Origin: Bacteroidota bacterium
Lineage (GTDB): Bacteria > Bacteroidota > Bacteroidia > Chitinophagales > Chitinophagaceae
Reading direction: 5' to 3'
Length of the DNA stretch: 53,356 nt
Assembly: GCA_018267545.1 (NCBI GenBank)
Contig: JAFDYG010000285.1
Span: forward strand, 1 to 53,356
The notes under the pieces were generated by a model. The model did not search any database, was not told where the DNA came from, and saw only the letters and a program-made list of their open reading frames with translations. Shown here in pieces: positions 25,066-34,727 of the stretch. The position numbers were made by a program, and so were the translations under genes. The number at the start of each line of letters is the position of its first letter. The stretch's first letter is position 1.

Positions 25066-26421
25066 ATGAAATCAATATTTGCGTGTAGTCTCGCCTTCCT
25101 TACAATCGCTCTGGTGTCCCTTATAAGCTGCAACAACAAAAAATTGCCAATTACATTGACCATATTAGGCGAAAATTCATCCAACCTTCAGGCGATGGAA
25201 GCCCTGAAAGGCAACTATGAAAAAGACTCCAATGTCAAAATAGATTTTAAACCCAACACCTTTGAAGACGCCTTTAATAAAGCCAATCAGGATTTTGCAA
25301 ACGGCACCGGCATATACGACATCGTCCTTCAATACAACTTCTCCTTGTCCTCCTTTGTCCGGAATGGATACGTCTATAACATCGACGAATTGAGCAAAGA
25401 CATCTCTACCGAACAAAAACAATTTGAAAACGACCTCTTCCCAAACGCATGGCAGGAAGTCGGCTATTACTATAAAAACCCGGCCGTTCCCTCCGAAGGA
25501 ACAATAAAAATCGGCTACCCGTTTGCCGCAAATACCATGGTCTTAGTCTATAACCGGGAAATGTTCGAAAATGCCGACAACAAAGCGCTCTACAAAAAAA
25601 CATACAAGGAAGAGCTTACCGTACCCACCGACTGGCAACAATATAGAAGGGTGGCAAAATTCTTCACCAACCCCGGCAAGAAAACATTTGGAGTCTGTCT
25701 GCAGGGTGCCGGAGGAGGGTGGCTATACTACGAATATTGCGACTTTTTGTTTGGCATGGGCGGTACCGTATTTGAAAAGCAAAGAGGATGGGAGGGGGAA
25801 GCAAATACCCCGTTAAAAATCACCTCTCCCGAGGCCGTCGCTGCGACTGATTTCTACAAAAGCCTAAAGCCATACAATGCCGGCAACTTCACAGCCATCG
25901 ATGCAACCGAGCAGACGAAGCTGATGAAAAATGGGAACATAGCCATGGCATTTGTCTGGAGCGACTATCTCTACGGCTTCACCTTTGCCGAAGGTGGGAA
26001 AGCGGACGATCAGTTTGGCTTTACTACCCTTCCCGGAAGCAAATCGCCGCTGGCTGGCGGATGCTACTATATCAACAAAAAAGCCAAGCATCCGCAGGAA
26101 GCGCTAAAGTATGTGATAAGCCTGATGCAGAACCAGAACCAGGTCGCACTGGCTAAAAAAGGGCTATGCTCCCCCCTCAAATCGACCTACGACGACCCCG
26201 AGGTTCAAAAAATACCCTATGCTAGCGCCTTGAAAAATTCGCTGCAAAGAGGCGTATACATGTTTGAAGCAGGGCCCGAAAGCGACCTCGTCAATCAGGC
26301 CCTGACGAACTATCTGCAGCAGCTTTGGGCGGATAAGCTAACCACAAAGGAAGCCCTGGAGCACGCCAGCGAAGACATCATCAAGGGCAGGGAAGAAATC
26401 TACAAGAAGCTCAAACATTAA
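25066..26421 (+). CDS. ABC transporter extracellular solute-binding lipoprotein
   Basis: 451 residues from ATG 25066, chosen because MKSIFACSLAFLTIALVSLISC is a lipoprotein signal (lipobox LISC). The body is a cluster-B/D type solute-binding protein, with a family 1 start (LTILGENSSNLQAMEALKGNYEKDSNVKI), YDIVLQYN, a hinge region and MAFVWSDYLYG. Length and pattern fit sugar-type (CUT1) binders or polyamine/iron-type binders. It is the first gene of a five-gene operon. In Bacteroidota most glycan uptake uses SusCD, so an ABC importer of this type is unusual. Confidence 0.88.
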   Translation: MKSIFACSLAFLTIALVSLISCNNKKLPITLTILGENSSNLQAMEALKGNYEKDSNVKIDFKPNTFEDAFNKANQDFANGTGIYDIVLQYNFSLSSFVRNGYVYNIDELSKDISTEQKQFENDLFPNAWQEVGYYYKNPAVPSEGTIKIGYPFAANTMVLVYNREMFENADNKALYKKTYKEELTVPTDWQQYRRVAKFFTNPGKKTFGVCLQGAGGGWLYYEYCDFLFGMGGTVFEKQRGWEGEANTPLKITSPEAVAATDFYKSLKPYNAGNFTAIDATEQTKLMKNGNIAMAFVWSDYLYGFTFAEGGKADDQFGFTTLPGSKSPLAGGCYYINKKAKHPQEALKYVISLMQNQNQVALAKKGLCSPLKSTYDDPEVQKIPYASALKNSLQRGVYMFEAGPESDLVNQALTNYLQQLWADKLTTKEALEHASEDIIKGREEIYKKLKH

Positions 26422-26424
26422 TTT

Positions 26425-28032
26425 TTGAGAATCAAGCAACTACCTGTAAACAAGCTGATAACGTTCGCCGTAATCCTCATTACGATCGTATTCCTGCTGC
26501 CTGTCTTTATCGGCGGAATTTCCGGCAATGGTGTATCTAGCTTGTTGACCGATTCGTCCAACGGCTTCATCCCTTCACTGGAAAGGGCCATCTTATTCAC
26601 GCTTCTCTCATCCATTTCAACAGTCATATTCGGCTTCTGCCTCGCTCTTCTGCTCTCCAACATTCCATCGGAATCGAAGCTGGGGCGGCAGCTTTCATTC
26701 TTTATCCTGCCTATTACCTTCGGGAACATCTCGATCGTATTTATATTAAAAATCCTCTTATTCAATACCGCTCTCCTCGATACGATTATAATAAAGGGCA
26801 GCCCGGCCCAAACCCTTTTCCTGCTGGTCGTCCAGCTCTGGCAATTCGGCTTCCTTTTCGCATATCTGTTCTGGCTCAACATCCAGGCTACCCCGCGACG
26901 CCTCCGGGATTATGCGATAGCGGCAGGACTCACCCGCTTCGAAAAGATTCGGGACATCATCCTTCCGCAATCCAGGAATCTCTTCATCCTTCTGGTGATC
27001 ATCTCATTTACCTTTTCGTTCTACGAAGACGCAAAAAGTCAATTCATCTTCAGGGCCTCACAGGGTACAGAAACAGAGCTCGTCAACCACTGGCTCGACC
27101 GGGTCTACCATTCCGATCTGTTGATTAATCCTAAATATGCGGGTCAGCAGGCCTTTGCGACAGGAATGTCTATATTCGTAATCGCCCTCCTTCTATTTCT
27201 GCTGCTGGGACTTTTAATAATAGTCGCAGTCAAGCTATTCTCAAAACTCAAAGCCCGCGCTGGAGCGCCCGCCCCCGCAACCCATAAAAAAACCTCATTG
27301 ACCATAGCAGCAGCAAGTATCGCTATAATCATAGCTCCGGTAATACTAGCCCTGCTAAAATCACAATACCATTTCTCCGACAATATCTATTCTCTCCTCT
27401 TTCCCTTTATCCTTACCTTGATCGGAGCAATCGCAGCAACCCTCTTCGCCATCACCTACGGCATTTTTTCCAAGCTGTCCTTTCAGCACCTGCTCAATGG
27501 ATTTAACGCAAAATCGCTCCTTTACTTTCTTATCCTATTCATCTTACAAATTATCCCACCCCTCTGCATAGTATTATGCGGATTCACGTGGCTCAGCTGG
27601 GTTGGCTATAGCTCCGACACGCTCATCTATATAGTTTGGGTCATCGGACATTGTATCCTCAGGCTTCCCTTGCTCGGGAGCTTTGTCCTCGTAGCCCATT
27701 TCTCGGTAAAAGCAAACGAATTGAACTATCAAATGGCTCATGGCATCTCCCGGGGCAACATCATAAAATACAGCTTCCTGAAAAGATTTAGAGCGGAGTA
27801 CATCCTGACCTTGCTATTTGCGTTCTCCTTTATCTGGAACGACTCCGGACTCAACGCAACGCTGTCGGATCAAATCCCCTCCTTTTCCTCCAACCTGCAA
27901 ATGCTATTCATCGGCAGAGCTGCAGACTATTCGAAAGCGACGGGCTTCGCCATAGTCGCATTGCTTCTGTCCTTATCCTGCATTTTCGGCTGGCAATACA
28001 TCATAAGAAAAAAAGATTACCTAAAAGCATAA
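26425..28032 (+). CDS. ABC transporter permease with two fused transport halves
   Basis: 535 residues, starting at TTG 26425; no ATG occurs before the first membrane helix, so the TTG start is required. There are about 12 predicted helices in two halves separated near residue 280 by a short Ala/Pro-rich linker (RAGAPAPATHKK). The first half has a good EAA-type loop (YAIAAGLTRFEKIRDIILP). The second has a weaker one (QMAHGISRGNIIKY). Fused double permeases are typical of iron(III) and thiamine importers (FbpB/ThiP type). It lies 3 bp after the binding-protein gene and abuts the ATPase gene. Confidence 0.88.
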   Translation: MRIKQLPVNKLITFAVILITIVFLLPVFIGGISGNGVSSLLTDSSNGFIPSLERAILFTLLSSISTVIFGFCLALLLSNIPSESKLGRQLSFFILPITFGNISIVFILKILLFNTALLDTIIIKGSPAQTLFLLVVQLWQFGFLFAYLFWLNIQATPRRLRDYAIAAGLTRFEKIRDIILPQSRNLFILLVIISFTFSFYEDAKSQFIFRASQGTETELVNHWLDRVYHSDLLINPKYAGQQAFATGMSIFVIALLLFLLLGLLIIVAVKLFSKLKARAGAPAPATHKKTSLTIAAASIAIIIAPVILALLKSQYHFSDNIYSLLFPFILTLIGAIAATLFAITYGIFSKLSFQHLLNGFNAKSLLYFLILFILQIIPPLCIVLCGFTWLSWVGYSSDTLIYIVWVIGHCILRLPLLGSFVLVAHFSVKANELNYQMAHGISRGNIIKYSFLKRFRAEYILTLLFAFSFIWNDSGLNATLSDQIPSFSSNLQMLFIGRAADYSKATGFAIVALLLSLSCIFGWQYIIRKKDYLKA

Positions 28033-29100
28033 ATGAAGAAACTGATATTCGAACAAGTTACTTTTGGCTATAGAAAAGATAAGCCCCTCTTTAGCAACCT
28101 TTCGTTTGAAATCGCACAACCGGAAGACAAGGGAATCGTGATTGGCTTAATGGGCGCAAGCGGCAGCGGTAAATCTACCATCCTGAAGCTCATCCTGGGC
28201 ATAGAAAAGACCTACAGAGGGGATATTTCGATCACGCCCGAAAACCCCATCGTCTCCTACGTCCCCCAGGAACCAGTTTTGTTCGAGCACCTGACGCCCT
28301 TCGAAAACGCAGAATATTTCAGCCGCATCAACAACTATAAAGCTAAATTCAATCGGCAGCTATTCGATGAGGTCTCCGGCGTCCTCCAAATCGGAAACAT
28401 CCTGAAAAGTAGCACGTCGGTCAATGAAATAAGCGGCGGCCAAAAACAACGCATCTCGCTGCTCCGCGCCATGAGCATCCAGCCGGACGTCCTGCTCCTG
28501 GACGAGCCGCTGACCGGCATGGACGAGGAAGTAAAAGACCAGTTCCTTCAAACGCTGGCGCTGCTCATCCACCGGTTCAGGCTGATGGTAATCTATGTAA
28601 CGCACCATCCCAAAGAAGCCGAATTTATCTCGGACCAAATTCTTTATCTGGAAAAAGAGCAAAATACAGAAGTCGTTTCCTGGGTTAGACAAACCGACAC
28701 CCAATCATTCTTCCATTATCCTCCAACCATTTCAGCGCTCAATGCGACAAAAAGATTTCAAACAAACACCCTTCAATTTAAACAAACAGAAGATGGAACC
28801 ATCATCCCGTCGCTCACGCCGAACGACCCTGCCACACGGTTGATAAGCTTTCATGAAGAAACAATCCAATTCTCGAACGAATCGGGTTTTGAATTTGAGA
28901 TAGCCGCCCAAACAGGAGCTTATACCCTCTTGAAGCTAAAAAACGTCCAGTCATTTCTCACGATCGACAATGAAACGCTCAGGAAGAAAAGTTTTCCTGG
29001 CTGCCGATTCATTTCTCTTTCGGGAAACGCAAATCTATACGATAGCAAAGGCCTTTTCTTACGAGCAACAGAAATTAAAAACAACAAAACAGCCATTTAG
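28033..29100 (+). CDS. ABC transporter ATP-binding protein with C-terminal extension
   Basis: 355 residues. Walker A GASGSGKST at 41-49, Q-loop VPQEPVLF near 78, signature SGGQKQR at 134-140, Walker B LLLDEP at 154-159 and the switch His at 191. Residues about 210-355 form a beta-rich extension where importers of the MalK/PotA group carry TOBE-like regulatory domains; I cannot identify it from motifs. It begins at the base after the permease stop and ends at the base before the SDR start. It powers the importer. Confidence 0.92.
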   Translation: MKKLIFEQVTFGYRKDKPLFSNLSFEIAQPEDKGIVIGLMGASGSGKSTILKLILGIEKTYRGDISITPENPIVSYVPQEPVLFEHLTPFENAEYFSRINNYKAKFNRQLFDEVSGVLQIGNILKSSTSVNEISGGQKQRISLLRAMSIQPDVLLLDEPLTGMDEEVKDQFLQTLALLIHRFRLMVIYVTHHPKEAEFISDQILYLEKEQNTEVVSWVRQTDTQSFFHYPPTISALNATKRFQTNTLQFKQTEDGTIIPSLTPNDPATRLISFHEETIQFSNESGFEFEIAAQTGAYTLLKLKNVQSFLTIDNETLRKKSFPGCRFISLSGNANLYDSKGLFLRATEIKNNKTAI

Positions 29101-29844
29101 ATGATAGACCAGCAGTCCTTTGTAATAACAGGCGTAAGCTCATTCCTTGGGAGAGCCTTTGTAAAAACGCTCTCTTCGAATAAAAGCTACAAGCTATTTA
29201 TAACGTCCAGGAGCAAATTCGAGTTCGACATTCCATCCGGCAGTAAAGACGTCCTTTATTTGCCGGGCATCGATTTAACCGACGAGGCTGATGTAGACAG
29301 GATGACCAAAGAAATCGACCAATTCCTTCCTGGTAAATTTCACGTAATCAACTGTCTGGGGCACTTCCCCGGCTACAAAACCGTAGCAGAAATCGACATT
29401 CAAACCGCAAAAAAGGTCTTCGACAGCAACATCCTCGCCCTATACAGCGTAGCATGTAAGCTGCTGCCGCTCATGTGCGAGCGAAACGGAGGCCACTTCA
29501 TAGGCTTCAGCACCCATACCCTTTATCAACACTATCCGAAAATGGTCGCTTTCTCAGCCGCAAAATCCGCCGTCGAAAGCCTGATCAAAGGAATCGCAAA
29601 CGAATACCTAAAAAAAGGCATCCACGCTAATACCATATCCCTTGCAACCCTCCAAACCGAGATTGAAATAAAGATGAAGCCAAAAGGCGACTCTAAAAAC
29701 TGGCTGAACCCCGATGAAGTTTGTAAAATGGTGGAAGACCTGATTCTACAGCCCAACCAGCTGATGAATGGAAACGTAATCCACGTCTACAAGCACAGTG
29801 ATAGCTATTTTAACGACTCCTACTTTAATAGAATAAATTCATAA
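29101..29844 (+). CDS. SDR-fold protein lacking the catalytic Tyr
   Basis: 247 residues with a Rossmann fold. The nucleotide loop is TGVSSFLGRAF (10-20), with Phe where most have Gly. NCLG (84-87) replaces NNAG, and N110 of the family is kept. S137/S138 are present in GFSTHT. The expected YxxxK reads F151-S-A-A-K155, so the catalytic Tyr is Phe. Either the protein is not a normal oxidoreductase or it uses a different residue. It starts directly after the ATPase stop. Its fusion into the transporter operon suggests it works on, or senses, the imported solute (inference). Confidence 0.85.
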   Translation: MIDQQSFVITGVSSFLGRAFVKTLSSNKSYKLFITSRSKFEFDIPSGSKDVLYLPGIDLTDEADVDRMTKEIDQFLPGKFHVINCLGHFPGYKTVAEIDIQTAKKVFDSNILALYSVACKLLPLMCERNGGHFIGFSTHTLYQHYPKMVAFSAAKSAVESLIKGIANEYLKKGIHANTISLATLQTEIEIKMKPKGDSKNWLNPDEVCKMVEDLILQPNQLMNGNVIHVYKHSDSYFNDSYFNRINS

Positions 29845-29846
29845 AA

Positions 29847-30764
29847 ATGACTGGCACCCCACCCCCACCACCCCCTACACCTAAATTCTATGAAACATCG
29901 GGGTTCAGGACAGCGATCGCCCTTTTCCTGGTTTATTCCATCCTCCTTACACTCCCGTCCTGGCTATACTTTAACACGGACCTATACAACGCCAAAACCT
30001 TATATACCCAATATTCTATCGACAAGAATAAATTCCTGGTTTCCTATTTAAAAATAGACGAAGTGCTGACCTGGTGTGCGGTTTGTATAACATCCCTGAT
30101 AATCATTTTCGTAAACACCCTGTATTACTGGTGGTCATTTAAGGATGAATTAATGGAACATCATTATGGAGTAAAGAAATCCCTATTTAGCTGGATTTTC
30201 TTCTTATTCCTGCTCTGGCTCGTGGGCACATTAGTCTGCTCTTTCATTTTCTTCTCCGCAGACTACAATAGATTTGGCAAATGCCTGGAGGAGGCGGACA
30301 AATACATCGACAAGACCTTGCAAGGCAGGGTAATTAGTGCTGACAGGCAATTCTCAAAAGAAATATCGGATATATTCGGCGAATTTGTCCATCACGTCGA
30401 ATGGTTTACGATCGGAACCATCATCTTGTTCATTATTATCGACATCCTAAGCTGGCGCGTCAAATATCAACAAGTAAATAATACCACTACCGCTACAACC
30501 CAAACAGAAGGAATGAAATTATTAATACCTCAAAAATCATTTGTGGTTAATCAGCTCCTAATAATCGACATTCCGGTAATAATTGGAATCTTATTGATCT
30601 CCTTCTTTGTATCGCTTTTACCCAAAGATGACGACACTATATTTGACTCAAAATTCGTCTTCGTAGCAGGCGGCATCGGCATGCATCTGATCATCTCGCA
30701 GCTCATATTCCTGATCCTGAACATCAAATACAAGCACGAAGAATACAAGACTAAACACCCTTAG
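29847..30764 (+). CDS. Six-helix membrane protein of unknown function
   Basis: 305 residues with a poly-Pro N-terminus (TGTPPPPPPTPKF). Predicted membrane helices lie at about 20-42, 72-95, 112-135, 186-207, 238-260 and 272-295. A soluble loop with many charges (about 140-185) contains YIDKTLQGRV. No family is recognised. It begins 2 bp after the SDR gene and ends the operon. Its place suggests an accessory of the transport system, but nothing in the sequence shows what it does. Confidence 0.7.
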   Translation: MTGTPPPPPPTPKFYETSGFRTAIALFLVYSILLTLPSWLYFNTDLYNAKTLYTQYSIDKNKFLVSYLKIDEVLTWCAVCITSLIIIFVNTLYYWWSFKDELMEHHYGVKKSLFSWIFFLFLLWLVGTLVCSFIFFSADYNRFGKCLEEADKYIDKTLQGRVISADRQFSKEISDIFGEFVHHVEWFTIGTIILFIIIDILSWRVKYQQVNNTTTATTQTEGMKLLIPQKSFVVNQLLIIDIPVIIGILLISFFVSLLPKDDDTIFDSKFVFVAGGIGMHLIISQLIFLILNIKYKHEEYKTKHP

Positions 30765-30781
30765 CCATAAACACCTTCTGT

Positions 30782-30802
30782 AGATGTACTATTACTACAT
30801 CT
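30782..30802. promoter_or_regulatory. Inverted repeat upstream of the nitroreductase gene
   Basis: AGATGTA (30782-30788) and TACATCT (30796-30802) are perfect 7-bp arms with a 7-base spacer, placed just upstream of the -7 box at 30807. The TGTA/TACA core resembles BlaI/CopY- or MarR-type operators. The cognate regulator is unknown. Confidence 0.5.
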
Positions 30803-30806
30803 GTCA

Positions 30807-30814
30807 TATCTTTG
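30807..30814 (+). promoter_or_regulatory. -7 box of the nitroreductase gene
   Basis: TATCTTTG, a perfect TAnnTTTG. The first possible start codon of the frame (TTG 30812) overlaps it, so the ATG at 30833 is the likely start. No clear -33 TTTG was found; the inverted repeat occupies that region. Confidence 0.6.
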
Positions 30815-30832
30815 AAGATTAAAACTACTAGA

Positions 30833-31414
30833 ATGGTTCTATTCTCCGCCATACAATCCGCCATCATCCAACGCCGCAGCACAAAACCCGCCGCCCTGAA
30901 CGGAACCCTCATCCCCGACGAACAAATCCACCAGCTCCTCGAGCTGGCCAGCTGGGCTCCCACCCACGGCCTCACCGAACCCTGGCGCTTCCTCGTCTAC
31001 AGCGGACCCGCCATCCAGGAATTCTGCCGCCAGCACGCCGAGCTCTACAAGCAGCACACTCCAACGGAAAAATTCAACTCCTCCAAATACGAAAAACAGC
31101 TCCACAACGGCGACAAAGCTTCTCATCTGATCGCCGTCTATATGCAAAGAGGAGAAAATCCCAATATCGCGCCCATCGAAGAAATCTGCGCCGCCGCAGC
31201 CGCCGTCCAAAATATCCTCCTCGGCGCCGAAGCCCTGGGCATCGGTGTTCTCTGGAGCACCGGCGGTCTCATCCTCCATCCCGCGATGAAGCAGCACCTC
31301 GGCCTAAGGGAAGAAGACCACATGATCGGCCTCCTCTACATGGGCTACGCCGACGAACCAGCCAAACCAAGCCGCCGCACTCCCATCGAAACAAAAGTCA
31401 AGTGGTTCCGCTAA
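30833..31414 (+). CDS. Nitroreductase family protein (YdjA-like)
   Basis: 193 residues from ATG 30833. The start has the FMN-binding RRSTKPA motif and LLELASWAPTHGLTEPWRF, typical of small nitroreductases such as YdjA. A loop HNGDKASHLIAVYM and a C-terminal IGLLYMGYAD follow. The enzymes are FMN-dependent and reduce nitro or quinone compounds with NAD(P)H. The physiological substrate is not known. The gene is preceded by a promoter with an inverted repeat, so it is probably inducible. Confidence 0.9.
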   Translation: MVLFSAIQSAIIQRRSTKPAALNGTLIPDEQIHQLLELASWAPTHGLTEPWRFLVYSGPAIQEFCRQHAELYKQHTPTEKFNSSKYEKQLHNGDKASHLIAVYMQRGENPNIAPIEEICAAAAAVQNILLGAEALGIGVLWSTGGLILHPAMKQHLGLREEDHMIGLLYMGYADEPAKPSRRTPIETKVKWFR

Positions 31415-31438
31415 CCCGCGCACAGAAGCCCCAAACGC

Positions 31439-32149
31439 TTAATGCGCCTTCCCCAACCAATTAAACTCCAAATAATCATAATTCATATTCCCCGACACCG
31501 TATATAACCTCAGCACATGAACTCCTTTTTCTAAAGGCAGCACTCCCAATGTATCCACCTTATTCCAATGATGCCATTGCCTCCACGCTACCGTGTCCGC
31601 AGGCTGATACGTCGACCTCGCGCCCAACGGCCCCGTCACATCCTTACCGTCCAGGTCCAGCCGGATCTCCGCATCTCTATTGGCCGTATACATCAACCCG
31701 ACCCGATACATCCCCGACCTCTTCACTTTCACCGTATAATTGGTCCATTCCCCCGGCACCGTCCATCCCACATACAGCTTCCCCATCTCGGGCTTCACAA
31801 AATTGTAAGGATTATCATCGATGCCTCCCGTCTTCGTATAAGAAATGTCCACGCCCTCCCTCATCCTGAACTCATTCAAAAAGCTACCATTCGCAGGATT
31901 CAACATCCCGCTTCCATGATTTACCGCATCGCTGTCATGATACGCTACCCCCTCTCCTCCCTCGTCATATAGCTCACACTCCACCCTGCCCGGTATCTCC
32001 TGCGGCTTCCCCTGCCAGGGCGTCGACGCAGCCTGCCGCGTGCAAGCGCCCAGCACTCCAACGCCCGGCACTCCCGCGCCGCCGGCCTCACGCAACCCCG
32101 CGCCCACACCGGCCGTGATCATCAAAACGATAAGAATTTTTACCTGCAT
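31439..32149 (-). CDS. CBM6-type carbohydrate-binding protein, exported
   Basis: 236 residues from ATG 32149, which opens a hydrophobic signal (MQVKILIVLMITAGVGAG). A Gly-rich run and GAC, a possible lipobox, follow. The body is one beta-sandwich of the CBM6 type (about 55-235): VECELYDEGGEGVAYHD at the start, VDISYT, GEWTNYTVKVKRSGMYRVGLMYTA in the middle and GVHVLRLYTVSGNMNYDYLEF at the end. No catalytic domain is attached. It may hold glycans at the surface. The upstream frame to 32233 is unlikely. Confidence 0.8.
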   Translation of the reverse strand: MQVKILIVLMITAGVGAGLREAGGAGVPGVGVLGACTRQAASTPWQGKPQEIPGRVECELYDEGGEGVAYHDSDAVNHGSGMLNPANGSFLNEFRMREGVDISYTKTGGIDDNPYNFVKPEMGKLYVGWTVPGEWTNYTVKVKRSGMYRVGLMYTANRDAEIRLDLDGKDVTGPLGARSTYQPADTVAWRQWHHWNKVDTLGVLPLEKGVHVLRLYTVSGNMNYDYLEFNWLGKAH

Positions 32150-32306
32150 AAAATCTCCCCATTTACCCTGAGGACCCCAACAAAATAAGCATAAAATCCG
32201 TAACCAGCACGATGGTTTAATCATTCCCGCCACTCAGCCGTACCCCTTACCCGTTTGGTAATCCGCCCCGCCAAACCATAGCAACCCATCTACCTTCGCC
32301 CTTTAA

Positions 32307-33638
<1,332 letters not shown>

Positions 33639-33639
33639 T

Positions 33640-34713
33640 ATGACGAAAGTATTTTCATTCGACCATCCCATTATCCTCGAGTCAGGTGCAGTCCTCCCGG
33701 GCTACCACCTGACTTACTCTACCCATGGACAGCTGAACAGGGATGGCAGCAACGTCGTCTGGGTCTTTCACGCCCTCACGGCCAACAGCGAGCCCTACGA
33801 ATGGTGGCCCGGCCTGGTCGGAGAAGGAAAGCTCTTCGATCCCTTTAATTATTTTATCGTCTGCGTCAACATGCCCGGCAGCTGCTACGGCAGCATCGGA
33901 CCGCTCGACAAGGATCCGCTGCTCAGAGAGCCATACTATCACAACTTCCCGTTCTTCACCATCCGGGATATGATCCGGGCCTATCGTCCGCTCAAGGAAT
34001 ACCTGGGCATCAAAAAGATAGCGATCGGCATCGGCGGCAGCATGGGGGGACAGCAGCTATTGGAATGGGCCATCGAAGAGCCTAATCTCTTCCAATACAT
34101 TGTTCCCATCTGCACCAACGCCCAGCATTCGCCCTGGGGCATCGCCTTCAACACCGCACAGCGCATGGCCATCGAAGCCGACCCCAGCTGGGACGAGCGG
34201 CACGAAAGAGCAGGCATGGCAGGGATGCGCGCAGCCCGCGCTACCGCGCTCCTCTCCTACCGGCACTATGATACTTATCTGAAAATGCAGCCCCGCTCGA
34301 CGGGCTTCCTGGCCGAAACAGACTCGGGCCTCGCCGCTACCAGCGAAGGAGCGGCCTCCTATCAACGCTACCAGGGGGAAAAGCTGGCCCGCCGCTTCTC
34401 CCCGTTCAGCTACTATAAATTGAGTCAAAGCATGGACTCTCACGATGTATCGCGTGGCCGGGGCAACCTGACAAAGGCTCTGACATTGGTCCAAGCCAGG
34501 ACCCTGGTCATCGGCATCGAATCCGACATGCTCTTTCCCCTGCAGGAACAGCAGTTGCTGGCTTCGTTGATCCCAGGGGCCTTTCTCCGCTCGATCACTT
34601 CCCTCTACGGCCACGACGGCTTCCTCCTCGAATACAAGCAAATCGAAGCCCTCGTCCGGGACTTCCTCGCACACGCCGAAGCCGGGGATCTTGGCAATTC
34701 CAACTATCAATAG
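33640..34713 (+). CDS. metX: Homoserine O-acetyltransferase
   Basis: 357 residues of the alpha/beta-hydrolase MetX fold. The nucleophile is S134 in GIGGSMGGQQ, the Asp is in IESDMLFPL and the His in YGHDGFLLE. HALTANSEPYEWW carries the oxyanion region. It acetylates homoserine with acetyl-CoA. It follows metY by 1 bp, so the two enzymes form the direct-sulfhydrylation route to methionine. No SAM riboswitch was seen upstream of the pair. Confidence 0.95.
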   Translation: MTKVFSFDHPIILESGAVLPGYHLTYSTHGQLNRDGSNVVWVFHALTANSEPYEWWPGLVGEGKLFDPFNYFIVCVNMPGSCYGSIGPLDKDPLLREPYYHNFPFFTIRDMIRAYRPLKEYLGIKKIAIGIGGSMGGQQLLEWAIEEPNLFQYIVPICTNAQHSPWGIAFNTAQRMAIEADPSWDERHERAGMAGMRAARATALLSYRHYDTYLKMQPRSTGFLAETDSGLAATSEGAASYQRYQGEKLARRFSPFSYYKLSQSMDSHDVSRGRGNLTKALTLVQARTLVIGIESDMLFPLQEQQLLASLIPGAFLRSITSLYGHDGFLLEYKQIEALVRDFLAHAEAGDLGNSNYQ

Positions 34714-34727
34714 TATATTAGGAAACT

